Positions 35,849 through 46,968 of a stretch of 64,000 nucleotides of DNA are shown piece by piece. The stretch lies in assembly GCF_018446385.1 (NCBI RefSeq), contig NC_055991.1, positions 102,159,712 through 102,223,711 on the forward strand. Reading direction: 5' to 3'. Position 1 is the stretch's first letter, and each line of letters opens with the position of its first letter. Source of the stretch: Zingiber officinale (Eukaryota; Streptophyta; Magnoliopsida; Zingiberales; Zingiberaceae). The notes beneath the pieces are model-generated. The model made no database searches and was not told the DNA's origin. It worked only from the letters and a program-made list of their open reading frames with translations. A program made the translations under genes and the position numbers.

Positions 35849-36977
35849 ATTCAAAATTCGAAATTAAAATTAAAAATTAAATTCAAAATTCGAAAAAAAT
35901 TAAAAATAAAATTCGAAATTGAAATTAAAAATTAAAGTTAAATTCAAAATTTGAAATTAAAATTAAAAATTAAATTCTAAATTGAAATTAAAGTTAAATT
36001 CAAAATTAGAAATTAAAATTAAAAAAATTAAATTCAAAATTCGAAATTAAAATTAAAAATTAAATTCAAAATTCGAAATTAAAATTAAAAATTCAAAATT
36101 CGAAATTAAAATTAAAAAATTAGATTCGAAATTGAAATTTAAAATTAAAGTATAAATTCAAAACTCAAGATTAAAATCAACTTCAAAATTAAGTTATAAA
36201 TTCAAGATTCGAAATTAAATTAAAATAAAGATGGAGGATCCAGACTCGCTGGCACCCCCAACTAAACTACCCGGCAGGGTAACTGAACCTAATCTACCCG
36301 AAATGGGTAAAACAAGAGTAGATTACTCGGCAGGGTAATTAAGGTTAGATTAAAACGGACTAAGGTTAACTTGAACCACAGTACTGGTTAAGTTTTTGGA
36401 TGATAGTACGTTAGGGAAGCTTGGGCATCGCATGTCTAGGAAGATATGGCTTCGACCTGGTGCATTTGGCCAAGTGGAACTGACCGAAGCTACCCTTAAA
36501 TGGATCCTGACTAGTTAGACCAAGGATTGGTATTAAGTTCAATGGGTAGGACTATTTGGAAAACCTCGAAGGCATGGTTACTTTAATGAGCTCCTTGTGA
36601 CTCACCATAGCCCAGAAGTTTATCCAAAGAATGCTTACTTGGTGAACCCAAAGCCAAATCTGAATCTAACACAAAGTTATACCAAACTCCTGAATTCAAC
36701 AATAAATCATCTCACATCAATCATAGGATTCCCTGATTGAAAATTTAGATCGGGTGAGATGACTAAGTAATAAAATTCATTTGAAAATTCCTTTCAAAAT
36801 CATTTCAAAATTATTTTCAAAACTCAAAATTATTTTAAAACTCAATTTCAAAACTCAATTTCAAAATTACTTTAAAACTCAATTTCAAAATTATCCTTAA
36901 AACTCAATTTCAAAATTTATCTCTAACAAGTTTACTTCAATTTAACTATCGTGAAATCCATTAAAACAATTCAACCA
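35849..36977 (+). other. Copia A gag-pol spacer with AT-rich repeat
   Basis: No reading frame links gag and pol for 1.1 kb. 35849-36225 is an expanded low-complexity array of AAATTCAAAATTCGAAATTAA-like units (only about 70 bp of it in B). 36235-36760 is a conserved non-coding block shared with B (47020-47560, including CCCGGCAGGGTAA). 36775-36925 is a second repeat of AAAACTCAATTTCAAAATTA units. Confidence 0.85.
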
Positions 36978-39900
36978 CTTCCTATGTAGGAATTGGATCA
37001 ATGGATGTTGGATAGTGGCTGCTCCAGACACATGACTGGAGATAAATTGAAGTTTACTAAATTCACGTACAAGAACTTAGGATCGGTTGCATTCGGTAAC
37101 GATGGTCAACTTAAGGTAATCGGAAGAGGTAATATCGAACTCAACTCCGATTTTATTATTCGAAAAGTCCTTTTAGTTGAAAATTTCAAGTTTAATTTAC
37201 TAAGTATAAGCCAATTGTGTGATAGCGGATACTTAGTAACTTTTGACAAAACCAAGTGTTTAGTTAAAAACATTGAAAATCCTGAAATCTTACTTAAAGG
37301 ACTTAGGATAAATAATATGTATTCAATTAATCTACCGACATCCTCAACAAAGTGTTTTCTAACACAAGAAGAGGAAACTGATTTGTGGCACAGAAGATTG
37401 TGTCACACTCACACTAGACTCATTTCAAAAATGAGTCATAATGGTCTAGTTAGAGGTTTGCCCAAATTAAAATTTATTGAAAACTCAATCTGTAATGCTT
37501 GTCAACAAGGAAAACAAACCAAGTCAACCCACAAGTCAACCAATCTAGAAAGAACTAACACTTTACTTGAGCTCCTTCACCTTGACCTATTTGATTCACA
37601 TGGAGCCAAGTCACTAAACAAAAACCAGTATTGTTTAGTGATAATTGATGACTACTCTAGGTTCACATGGGTAAAATTTCTAAAAACAAAAGATGAAACC
37701 TATGAAATATTCAGTAATTTTTGCAAATTAGTAGAAAATGAAAAAGACACTAAAATTAAACGAATAAGAAGTGATCATGGGGGAGAATTTGAAAATCATA
37801 GGTTTACCCAACTTTTTAAAATAAATGGATATCAACATGAATTTTCATGTCCTAGAACCCCAACAAAATGGTCTAGTGGAACGTAAAAATAGAACACTAC
37901 AAGAAGCCGCTAGAACCATGCTAAATGAATATAATTTAAATCACCAATTTTGGGCTGAAGCAATAAATACTGCAAATCATATTCAAAACAGAATCTTGAT
38001 CAACAAATTTCACAAGAAAACTCCTTATGAACTATATTATCATAAAATTCCTAACTTAAATTATTTAAAAGTATTTGGATGTAAAGTTCACATTTTAAAT
38101 ACTAAAGATTATTTAAGAAAATTCACACCCAAATCTAACAAAGGAATATTTTAGGATACTCCTCAAACAGTCGAGCCTATAGAGTCTACAATCAAAACAC
38201 CCTAAAAGTTGAAGAAACAACTAATATAATATTTGATGAAGAAAATAATCTACCAAATATAAATGAGAATGGTGATATTGATCCAAGAAATATAGAAGAT
38301 GATGAAATTCAACCAAATCTTAATAAACCAGAGGAACCAGCCCCTGACCCACTTATAAGACCAACTAGGGCCAGTACCTCTCACCCATCTGATCAAATTT
38401 TGGGTGATCCAAACCTAGGAGTCAGAACTAGATCCTCCTATAGAATCCACAGTCAGATTGCCCTAATTTCTAAAATCGAACCAAAAACAATAGAAGAAGC
38501 ACTACCTGACCCGGACTGGATCATAGCTATGCAGGAAGAGTTAGCCCAATTTGAGAGAAATCAAGTCTGGGAACTTGTATCTAAACCCTCAAATAAATCA
38601 ATAATCGATACAAAATGGGTATTTAGAAACAAGCTAGATGATCAAGGCGAAATAATTAGAAATAAGGCTAGGCTTGTAGCTAAAGGATTTAGCCAAGTTG
38701 AAGGTTTGGACTATGATGAAACCTATGCCCCAGTAGCTAGACTCGAATCCATTAGAATGTTGTTAGCCTATGCAGCAAACAAAGGATTTAAACTATACCA
38801 AATGGATGTCAAGTCAGCATTCTTAAATGGATTTATTAAGGAGGAAGTATATGTAAGCCAACCCCCAGGATTTGAGGACTTAGGATATCCTAATCATGTA
38901 TTTAAGTTAAAAAAAGGCCTTGTACGGACTTAAACAAGCCCCTAGGGCATGGTATGAACGATTATCAAATCACTTAATATCCAAAGGTTTCAACCAAGGT
39001 CAAATAGATCCAACTTTATTTGTAAAAACTGTAGAAAAAGACATCTTCATAGCTCAAATCTATGTTGATGATATAATTTTTGGATCAAATAACTCTAAAT
39101 TTTTAAAAGAATTTATTAGATTAATGGAAAATGAATTTGAAATGAGTATGGTTGGTGAACTTAATTTTTTCTTAGGCTTACAAATAAAACAAACTAAAGA
39201 TGAAATATACATTTATCAAACTAAATATGCAAAGGAATGAATTAAAAAATTCTGCATGGAAAATTCAAAAATAATAAATACTCCAATGGCAACCAACATT
39301 AACATAGACTCTGACCCTGAAGGAAAACCAGTAGATCCAAAGTACTATAGGAGTGCCATAGGAAGCTTGCTTTACCTAACTGCAAGCCGACCCGACATAT
39401 TATTTGCGGTTGGAATGTGCGCAAGATACCAATCTTGTGCAAAAGAGTCACATTTAACCTATGTTAAAAGAATACTTAGGTACATTAAAGGTACTCTAAA
39501 TATAGGACTCTGGTACCCTAGAACTTGCACCTTTGACCTTCTTGGCTATTCTGACTCGGATTACGCCGGATGCAAGTTAGATAGAAAAAGCACAAGTGGT
39601 AGTTGTCAATTTCTAGGACAATGCCTAGTAAGTTGGTCAAGTAGAAAGCAACATTGTGTTGCTTTATCTACCACTGAAGCTGAATATATAGCCTTAGGTG
39701 AATGCACATCTCAATTGCTTTGGATGATGCACACTCTTAAAGACTATCAACTGAACTATCATAACACAAAAATCTCAATTGATAATATAAGTTCCATATA
39801 TTTAACAAAAAACCCAATTCATCACTCAAGGACTAAACATATAGAAGTGAAGCACCATTTTGTAAGGGATCATGTAGCTAAGGGTGATATTATACTCAAC

Positions 39901-40005
39901 TATGTTGAGTCAAAATCCAATCTAGCTGACATCTTCACAAAACCCTTACCTGAACTTGAGTTCAGCTCACTTAGAAGACAAATAGGAATGTGTTGGGTAG
40001 AATAG
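36978..40005 (+). pseudogene. Copia A pol: protease, integrase, RT, RNase H
   Basis: Domain order is copia type. Protease-like start (MLDSGCSRHMTG, 37005); GAG-pre-integrase (LWHRRLCHTHTRL, CNACQQGKQTKS); integrase core (HLDLFDSHG, IIDDYSRFTWVKFL, RSDHGGEF, QQNGLVERKNRTLQ); linker; RT ([38 protein letters not shown] with the split at KQAPRAWYERL, catalytic YVDDIIFGS near 39061); RNase H (GYSDSDYAGCKLDRKSTSG, ALSTTEAEYIAL) and the C-terminus HIEVKHHFVRDHV. Breaks by eye: one-base frameshifts near 37860, 38150 and 38915, and a TGA at about 39238. A TAG at about 36985 precedes the protease frame, so pol was not simply fused to gag. Confidence 0.95.
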
Positions 40006-41295
40006 ACAATGTTTTTTAAATTAGTTATCATTTGCTTTTAAAATTCTAGGAAAAACAGTTTTCAAAACTCCAATTTTGTTAGATTTTTAAAATTTGGATT
40101 TAGCTTAGGTTTTCCCCTAGATATCATGTACCCCCAGATTAAAGCCAGAGCATCTCACAATCACCTAGGTATACCTTGCTTGTGTTTGACAAACTTAGAA
40201 TGGCGTGAGATGCATAGGGTATTGCCTAGACTCAGGAATGCTTATATTTGTGCATCGATATGAGTCTGGGCGTTAAACACATCATAAATAATAATCAAGT
40301 CAAGTCTTCCAGCTCTAGCCAACTCTAACTGGACCAAATGGACTTAATTTGACTAACCATGTGAAAGCTACTGCCCTCTAGGCAATCAGCAAGTAGCTAA
40401 AGGTTAGACAATTGGGAAAAGTGTGTTTCAATTTTTTTTAAGCATGATTGTACTTTAAGGTTCTAATCAAATTACCTTACCTGATTATTTTAAGGCTCTG
40501 ATACTTAATCAAATTAAACTCAATAATTTAATTTGACTCATGCTTGGACTAGAAACCAAACTACTGCTACTCCCTCTGTCCTAAAACTAAATAGTTTTTT
40601 TTTTAATATCAAATTTTCTTCAAAATAAGTATTCAAAACTTAATTATAGTTTTTCAAAACACTTATCCATGTAAGTGAGTATTCAAATACTTTCAAATCT
40701 AGTCACCTTTTTATAACATTTTAAAGTTATTGTTTTTCAAATGACCTCATATTTTATAACTTCTAAGCAAATCCTTTTATTGAAAATTCAAATACTCATA
40801 TTTTCAAACTTAGTTAATTTTAAGACTATTTTAACTAGACTTAGTTAGATTGTACTCTAAACTTAGCTATTTGGCAAAATATTTTTTCAATACAAATCAT
40901 TTCGAAGCTGAATATATAGCTAAGTATTTTCAAATTTGGCAAATTCCAAAATTCAAAAAGCTAAGTCGTTTTTGCTAAGAAGAAAATTTATCTTTTTCCC
41001 TCTTTGAAAATTTTCCTTCAGAAAAATACAAATCTACTTTCAAACTGGTTTATTTTTGATATATGGCAAAGGGGGAGAGTAGGTAAATTAAAGTTAAAGG
41101 AAAATTCAAAGTATTTAATAAAAGGAGGGCTTTTATTAAGGGGGAGTCTAATATTACAAAGTTAAAAGTTTCCAGCTTAACTGTTATTGCATTTGAAGTT
41201 TATTTACTTAAGCTTGGTTAACTTTATGCAGTTATTACATATGTTGTTTTTCTTAACTTTGAATTACGTGTTGCCATAATCAAAAAGGGGGAGAT
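40006..41295 (+). other. Copia A 3' non-coding region and polypurine tract
   Basis: Non-coding sequence between pol and the 3' LTR, shared with B from the TAGGAAAAACAGTTTTCAAAA block onward (compare 40047 and 49484). AAAAAGGGGGAGAT at 41282-41295 is the polypurine tract. No gene seen. Confidence 0.85.
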
Positions 41296-42488
41296 TGTTG
41301 GTGCGGGAAGCATCCGACGATCGAACCTAAGTTTTGATAATGGCAAAGGATTCAAAGTTAAGGTGCTTTGTTATCTGACAGCTTTTGCTGAGTGTTTCAG
41401 GAAAGTCCTAACTGCGGTTAGGCAAGGTAAAACCCTAGGGGGTGGTAACCCTAGGTCATAGGGGGTGGTAACCCTATGCGGAAAGTCTTGGCAGGTCGAT
41501 GGTTTCAGGCAAAAGTCCTAGGGGGTGGTAACCCTAGGTGGAAAGTCCTGTTGTCGCGAACCAGGTGAAAGTCTGAACTGGCCGGTGAAGCGGATGTTCA
41601 GCAGAAAGTCCGGAAGCATCGAGTGCTGAGCAAAAGTCCAGTCGATCTGGAGGATCGTACTGGCAACAGGTAAATCTCCTGAGTGGAGTAGGTGAGGACG
41701 CGTTCCCCGTAGAGGGAACAGTAGGCGTCGGGTCGACCTAGGGTTTTCGGGAGGAAACCTGAAGTCAGACCCGGACAGTTCGAATGCTGTCAAAACTTTT
41801 ATCATTCATTATGTTTCATTGCTAACTTTGTTTTGCAGGGTATGTGTTTGGGACTAACACATTTTGCAGGAACAAAGGAGCAAGTTACAACTCGGATGAA
41901 CAGTGTCCGAGGCGCCTCCATGGAGCTTGGAGGCGCCTCGGGTGCGAGCCAGGAAAAGGCAGCAGACTGGAGGCGCCTTGAATGGAGTTCAAGGCGCCTT
42001 GGACCGGAGGTTGAAGGCGCCTTGAACCAGATAGAGTTCGACCAGGTCCGTGCTGATCCACGCGGGTGACTCGGCTCGTTCAAGGCGCTTTGTTGAACAG
42101 TATAAGGTGCCTTGAACCCCCTTTATAAGGGGTCTCGACCAGCAGCTTCAAAACACAACTTCCAAGCTTCCATTCTGCTGTGTTCTGCTCAAGTGCTGCT
42201 TCCGAAGTGCTGTTGCAACATTCCGACGACCCGAAGCTCAGATTTCTTTTCTACTACTGTTGTCGGTATAATTTTAATTGCAGTTACATTTCGTAATTAA
42301 TCTGTAATATTCATACGAAATTATAGTTGTTGCCCACGGAAAGCGATCAAGGATCGCGGGCCTTCGAGTAGGAGTCGACCTAGGCTCCGAACGAAGTAAA
42401 CCACTGTGTTCTTGTGTTTGTTTCCTTTATTCCGCTGCTTTAATTACTCTACGAACGTTTTACGATTCCGATAATCGAACAAATAGCC
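41296..42488 (+). repeat. Copia A 3' LTR, 3' end missing
   Basis: Starts TGTTGGTGCGGGAAGC after the purine tract and follows the 5' LTR to CAAATAGCC. The expected last ~40 bp (CTCTAGCGCGTCTCGATCCAACA) are replaced by the TRIM junction at 42489. Confidence 0.9.
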
Positions 42489-42496
42489 CTCCGGTT

Positions 42497-43046
42497 AAAC
42501 CATGAGGGCTTAGGCCCAAAGTGGACAATATCATGTCATTGTGAAGATATCTAAATTCTTTTCGATCCTACAATTGGTATCAGAGCCCGGACTGCCAGAA
42601 GGTTTAACCGCCGACTGTGCACAAGAGCTATGGTCTGATTGAGCCATGTGGGTACAATATTGACCTCGAACAAAGAAAGTGGGGGCTCCTATGTTCGGAT
42701 CAAGAGGACCAGACACCAGGCAGGAAGTCCTAGTTGCGACTAGGCAAGGAAGTCCTAGTAGGTCGGGTGGACCGAGGGGCAGGAAGACCTGGTGGGTCGA
42801 GGATCGGACGTGGGAAGCCTATAGTCCTTTGTTTGAGGGGGGGGGGGATTGTTGGGGTTGCATGGTTGCAAACATAGTCCCATATTGGAAACACATGGGA
42901 AAGATCATGGGTTTATAAGAGAAAAGATATCTCCATTGGCATGAGGCCTTTTGGGGAGAGCCCAAGAACAAAACCATGAGGGCTTAGGCCCAAAGTGGAC
43001 AATATCATGTCATTGTGAAGATATCTAAATTCTTTTCGATCCTACA
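42497..43046 (+). mobile_element. TRIM-like miniature retrotransposon, 5' LTR truncated
   Basis: A 3' LTR of 197 bp (42850-43046, TGTTGGGG...CCTACA) repeats its last ~75 bp at 42497-42572. That copy is followed by a primer site TGGTATCAGAGC (42575-42586), a 260-bp non-coding interior and a purine tract with an 11-G run (42835-42848). Size, PBS, PPT and lack of coding fit a terminal-repeat retrotransposon in miniature. It lacks about 120 bp of 5' LTR and shows no clean TSD. Confidence 0.85.
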
Positions 43047-43813
43047 AATCGAGACGCGCTAGAGGGAAGGAGGTTGCACCAATTCAAAACGACCCCGCTC
43101 TGATACCAATTGTTGGATCGAGACGCGCTAGAGGGGGGGGGGGTGAAGAGCGCTCGTGGCTATTTGTTCGATTATCGGAATCGTAAAACGTTCGTAGAGT
43201 AATTAAAGCAACGAAATAAAGGAAACAAACACAAGAACACAGTGGTTTACTTCGTTCGGAGCCTAGGTCGACTCCTACTCGAAGGCCCGCGATCCTTGAT
43301 CGCTTTCCGTGGGCAACAACTATAATTTTGTATGAATATTACAGATTAATTATGAAATGTAACTGCAATTAAAATTATACCGACAACATTAGTAGAAAAT
43401 AAATCTGAGCTTTGGGTCGTCGGAATGTTGCAACAGCACTTCGGAAGCAGCACTTGAGCAGAACACAGCAGAATGGAAGCTTGGAAGTTGTTATTTTGAA
43501 GCTGCTGGTCGAGACCCCTTATAAAGGGGGTTCAAGGCGCCTTATACTGTTCACCAAGGCGCCTTGAATGAGCCGAGTCACCCGCGTGGATCAGCACGGA
43601 CCTGGTCGAACTCTATATGGTTCAAGGCGCCTTCAGCCTATCCAAGGCGCCTTCAACCTCCGGTCCAAGGCGCCTTGGACTCGATTCAAGGCGCCTCCAG
43701 TCTGTTGCGCTGGCCTTTTCCTGGCTCGCACCCGAGGCGCCTCCAAGCTCCATGGAGGCACCTCGGCACTGTTCATCCGAGGTCTTTTTCCCACTTTGGT
43801 CCCTGCAAGATAT
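43047..43813 (-). repeat. Copia C fragment: LTR 3' part, PBS and leader, inverted
   Basis: On the minus strand this is the family LTR from the GGCGCC boxes to its end (boundary 43111), the primer site (43097-43108) and about 25 bp of leader. A second stray copy of the LTR terminus (CTCTAGCGCGTCTCGAT) lies next to the TRIM. The rest of this LTR is at 51675-52098, separated by element B. Confidence 0.88.
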
Positions 43814-43924
43814 TGTTGGTGCGGGAAGCATCCGACGATCGAACCTAAGTTTTGATAATGGCAAAGGATTCAAAGTTAAGGTGCTTTGTCATCTGACAGC
43901 TTTTGCTGAGTGTTTCAGGAAAGT

Positions 43925-44276
43925 CCTAACTGCGGTTAGGCAAGGTAAAACCCTAGGGGGTGGTAACCCTAGGTCATAGGGGGTGGTAACCCTATGCGGA
44001 AAGTCTTGGTAGGTCGATGGCTTCAGGCAAAAGTCCTAGGGGGTGGTAACCCTAGGTGGAAAGTCCTGGTGTCGCGAACCAGGTGAAAGTCTGAACTGGC
44101 CGGTGAAGCGGATGTTCAGCAGAAAGTCCGGGAGCATCGAGTGCCGAGCAAAAGTCTAGTCGATCTGGAGGATCGTACTAGCAACAGGTAAAATCTCCTG
44201 AGAGGAGTAGGTGAGGACGCGTTCCCCGTAGAGGGAACAGTAGGCGTCGGGTCGACCTAGGGTTTCCGGTAGGAAA
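43925..44276. repeat. Chain of eleven short inverted repeats in the LTR U3
   Basis: Successive perfect stems: CCTAAC/GTTAGG (43925), CCTAGGG/CCCTAGG (43952), CATAGGG/CCCTATG (43975), CCTAGGG/CCCTAGG (44035), CCTGGT/ACCAGG (44065), CTGAAC/GTTCAG (about 44090), CGATC/GATCG (44161), CTCCT/AGGAG (44195), GTTCCC/GGGAAC (44221), GGTCGACC (44250), TTTCC/GGAAA (44263). Many are separated by the direct repeat GAAAGTC or AAAAGTC. Three share the loop GGTGGTAA. Confidence 0.8.
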
Positions 44277-44404
44277 TCCGAAGTCAGACTGTCATAATTT
44301 CATATTCATACTGTTATGTTGTGTTTACTTTGTGTTGCAGGTATCTTTGGATTAACATACTTGCAGGTACCAAAAACACAAAGAAGGACTCGGATGAACA
44401 GTGT

Positions 44405-44653
44405 CCGAGGCGCCTCCATGGAGCTTGGAGGCGCCTCGGGTGCGAGCCAGGAAAAGGCCAGCGCAGCAGACTGGAGGCGCCTTGGATGGAGTTCAAGGCG
44501 CCTTGAACCGAAGGTTGGAGGCGCCTTGGATAGGCTGAAGGCGCCTTAAACCAGATAGAGTTCGACCAGGTCCGTGCTGATCCACGCGGGTGACTCGGCT
44601 CGTTCAAGGCGCCTTGGTGAACAGTGTAAGGCGCCTTGAACCCCCTTTATAAG
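44405..44653 (+). promoter_or_regulatory. Copia B LTR promoter: GGCGCC boxes and TATA
   Basis: Boxes GAGGCGCCTC and AAGGCGCCTT recur eight times between 44405 and 44637, ending 8-10 bp before CTTTATAAG. The 3' LTR repeats this at 51035-51283. Transcription is expected to start about 30 bp after the TATA. Confidence 0.7.
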
Positions 44654-45046
44654 GGGTCTCGACCAGCAGCTTCAAACATCAAGCTTTCAAGTGATTCCAG
44701 TGCTGCGTGCTGCTCAAAACAACGTTTCGAAGTGCTGCTACTTGTGACCGACGACCAGGAGCGCCGAATCTTCATTTCTTTGTCGTCGGTATACTTATTT
44801 ATAGTTGTTTATTGTACTTCAACTTGTAATTCATATCGAGATTATAGTTGTTGCCCACCGGAAGCGATAAAGGATCGCAGGCCTTCGAGTAGGAGTCGCC
44901 TTAGGCTCCGAACGAAGTAAATCCACTGTGTCTCTGTGTTTGTTTCTTTATTCCGCTGCGTATTTTACTCCGATAATTTTACGAATCGAACAATTTAGCT
45001 GCGAGCGCTATTCACCCCCCCTCTAGCGCGATCTCGATCCAACAAT

Positions 45047-45058
45047 TGGTATCAGAGC
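45047..45058 (+). other. Copia B primer binding site
   Basis: TGGTATCAGAGC two bases after the LTR. Confidence 0.93.
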
Positions 45059-45306
45059 GGGGTCGTTTTGAATTGGTGCAACCACCTTTCAAAACAAATT
45101 TTTCGCAGTTTTTTTTCGTTTTCGGAGTCCAATTAGAACTTAGCCTTATAGCTATATTCTAATTTTTGTGTCCCTCGAATCGACTTTTTGCTCGAAGTAG
45201 GTGCAACACCACTCGAGTTCGTTTTTATTATCCTTTAATCTCGCACTACTAATCCAAGACTCAGTCTTGGAATAGATTTTGTTATTTTTGTACTTTTAGA
45301 TCTAAA

Positions 45307-46968
45307 ATGGCCCAACAAGAAGGATATAGCACCGTTCGTCCCCCACTATTTTCCGGAGAAGACTTCGGGTATTGGAAGGGGCGAATGGAGATATATCTGA
45401 AGATCCAGTTCGAAACCTGGATGATCATCAAAACTGGAATGGAACTGCCAACTGGTATCGACGGTAAGCCTACACCCTGTGAAAATTGGGAGCCAGCATT
45501 TATCAAAAGGGTGGAAGCTGACGCAAAAGCCACCTGCACCATCCAATGTGGTCTTACCAAAGAAGAGCTCAACAGAGTCGGTCCATTCTCCTCCGCAAAA
45601 GAACTCTGGGAAAAGCTCATCGAACTCCACGAAGGCACTGACGACACCAAGGTAAGTAAAAGAGATCTTTTACTTAATAAATTATATAATCTAAAAATGC
45701 AGGAAGGCGAAACGGCAAGCTCTCTTCACGCAAGAATACAAGACATCCTTAACTCTCTTCACGGAATTGGCCAGAAGATAGAAAATAGGGACGTAATAAG
45801 GTATGCCCTAAACTCGTTTCCAAGGAATACATTGTGGGCATCAATGGTAGATGCCTACAAAGTTTCCAAGGATTTATCTTCTTTAAAACTAGATGAACTT
45901 TTTAGTGAATTTGAACTTCATGAGCAGACTAATGCACAGCCTACCGAGAAAGGTATTGCGTTGGTTGCAGGTACAAGCCGAACCCGGGAACCGAGACCTC
46001 GACGGAGAACCGAACCAGCATCGGAAGCTGAACCAGACTCTGATGATGAAGAAGGTGACATTACAACCGAGCTGGTAAATCTCGTGAAGAAGCTCTACAA
46101 GACGAAAGGATTCGACAAAAGAGATCTAAAGAAGGTAGTGAAATCAAAGGAAGGCCCACAAAATACAAAGATGAAGTTTGGAGTTACATGCTACGGGTGT
46201 AACCAAAAAGGGCACATCAAAACCAACTGCCCTAACCTGAAGGAGGTCAAAAAGCAAAGAAGGAAAAAGGTCCTTAAGGCAACATGGGACGAATCTTCAT
46301 CGGAGGACGACGACGACGAGCTCGAACAAACGAGTCTACTTGCATTAATGGCCCGGGACCAAGTCGTCGAATCCGGATGCGAGAGCGAGTCTGAGGCAGA
46401 GTCCGAGCAAAGCCACGGATCCGTATCCGTTTCCGAAGGACCAGACCCCGCTGTAAGTATCTCCCGGTTGAACATTTTAGTTAGCTATTTATTGCGCAAA
46501 TTAGCTAAATCAAATCTGAAAGTTAAGTCACTTCTAAAGGAAGTCAGTGTTCTTAAAGAAGTGGCTAACACCAAACCCTTACCTGACCAGAGTCAGACTG
46601 AATTTCCGACTCAAGTTCAAAAACTTGAGGAAGAAAATTCAAGTCTAACAAATCGGGTTAAAGATTTAGAAAATACCTTAGAACGGTTTACTTTGGGCTC
46701 CAAGAATTTGGACTTGATTCTTGGGACACAAAGAGCCATTTACAACAGAACTGGGCTGGGTTACAAAAGTAAATATAAATCTTATATATCATTAATAAAC
46801 AAACAAAGTCATAAAACAGTCCAAGCATGGGTCTCCAAGTCTAACTTGGTTAATCAAGTTGGACTTGGACAATACTGGGTTCCAAAGGATCAAATATACT
46901 ACCTCGATAGACCATATCGAGGCCATGATCCAGGGGGAGCAAAAAGAAAAACAATCCTAAGAATTTAA
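45307..46968 (+). CDS. gag: Copia B gag polyprotein, intact, 553 aa
   Basis: Capsid/nucleocapsid protein of a Ty1/copia element; it packages element RNA in cytoplasmic particles. The ATG at 45307 (MAQQEGYSTVRPPLFSGEDF) is the first in frame after the PBS leader. Residues ~10-200 are the copia gag core (YWKGRMEIYLKIQFETW, ELWEKLIELHEGTDDTKVSK, LHARIQDILNSLHGIGQ). A CCHC zinc knuckle CYGCNQKGHIKTNC is at about 296-309. A Glu/Asp/Ser-rich stretch (~325-385), a Leu/Lys helical segment likely to form coiled coil (~395-470) and a conserved end (NQVGLGQYWVPKDQIYYLD) follow. No frame lesions, unlike the homologue in A, which suggests recent selection or very recent birth. It ends before any protease, and no pol follows. 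Confidence 0.95.
   Translation: MAQQEGYSTVRPPLFSGEDFGYWKGRMEIYLKIQFETWMIIKTGMELPTGIDGKPTPCENWEPAFIKRVEADAKATCTIQCGLTKEELNRVGPFSSAKELWEKLIELHEGTDDTKVSKRDLLLNKLYNLKMQEGETASSLHARIQDILNSLHGIGQKIENRDVIRYALNSFPRNTLWASMVDAYKVSKDLSSLKLDELFSEFELHEQTNAQPTEKGIALVAGTSRTREPRPRRRTEPASEAEPDSDDEEGDITTELVNLVKKLYKTKGFDKRDLKKVVKSKEGPQNTKMKFGVTCYGCNQKGHIKTNCPNLKEVKKQRRKKVLKATWDESSSEDDDDELEQTSLLALMARDQVVESGCESESEAESEQSHGSVSVSEGPDPAVSISRLNILVSYLLRKLAKSNLKVKSLLKEVSVLKEVANTKPLPDQSQTEFPTQVQKLEEENSSLTNRVKDLENTLERFTLGSKNLDLILGTQRAIYNRTGLGYKSKYKSYISLINKQSHKTVQAWVSKSNLVNQVGLGQYWVPKDQIYYLDRPYRGHDPGGAKRKTILRI

Larger units (their letters stand above)
21817..42488 (+). mobile_element. Copia A: decayed gag-pol Ty1/copia element hosting Gy2
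   Basis: Order: truncated 5' LTR, PBS, gag (split by Gy2), long non-coding spacer, pol (PR-IN-RT-RNase H), 3' non-coding region, purine tract, 3' LTR cut at 42488. Without Gy2 the element is about 9.75 kb. LTRs differ by roughly 15 substitutions plus changes in the number of GGCGCC boxes. Gag and pol carry several frameshifts and stops, so it is not autonomous now. It is the closest relative of element B, and their gags are nearly identical. Confidence 0.9.
43814..45044 (+). repeat. Copia B 5' LTR (1231 bp)
   Basis: TGTTGGTGCGGG to CGATCCAACA. Palindromic boxes at 44405-44637, TATA about 44646-44652. Lacks 17 bp (CCGGACAGTCCGGAGA region) that the 3' LTR has. Confidence 0.95.

Noticed and set aside
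43564..43979. Overlapping frames on both strands translating to GASMELGGASGAS-like strings, also at 41802-42083, 44314-44607 and 50944-51237
   Set aside because: These are translations of the GGCGCC box region of the copia LTR, repeated wherever the LTR occurs; not proteins.
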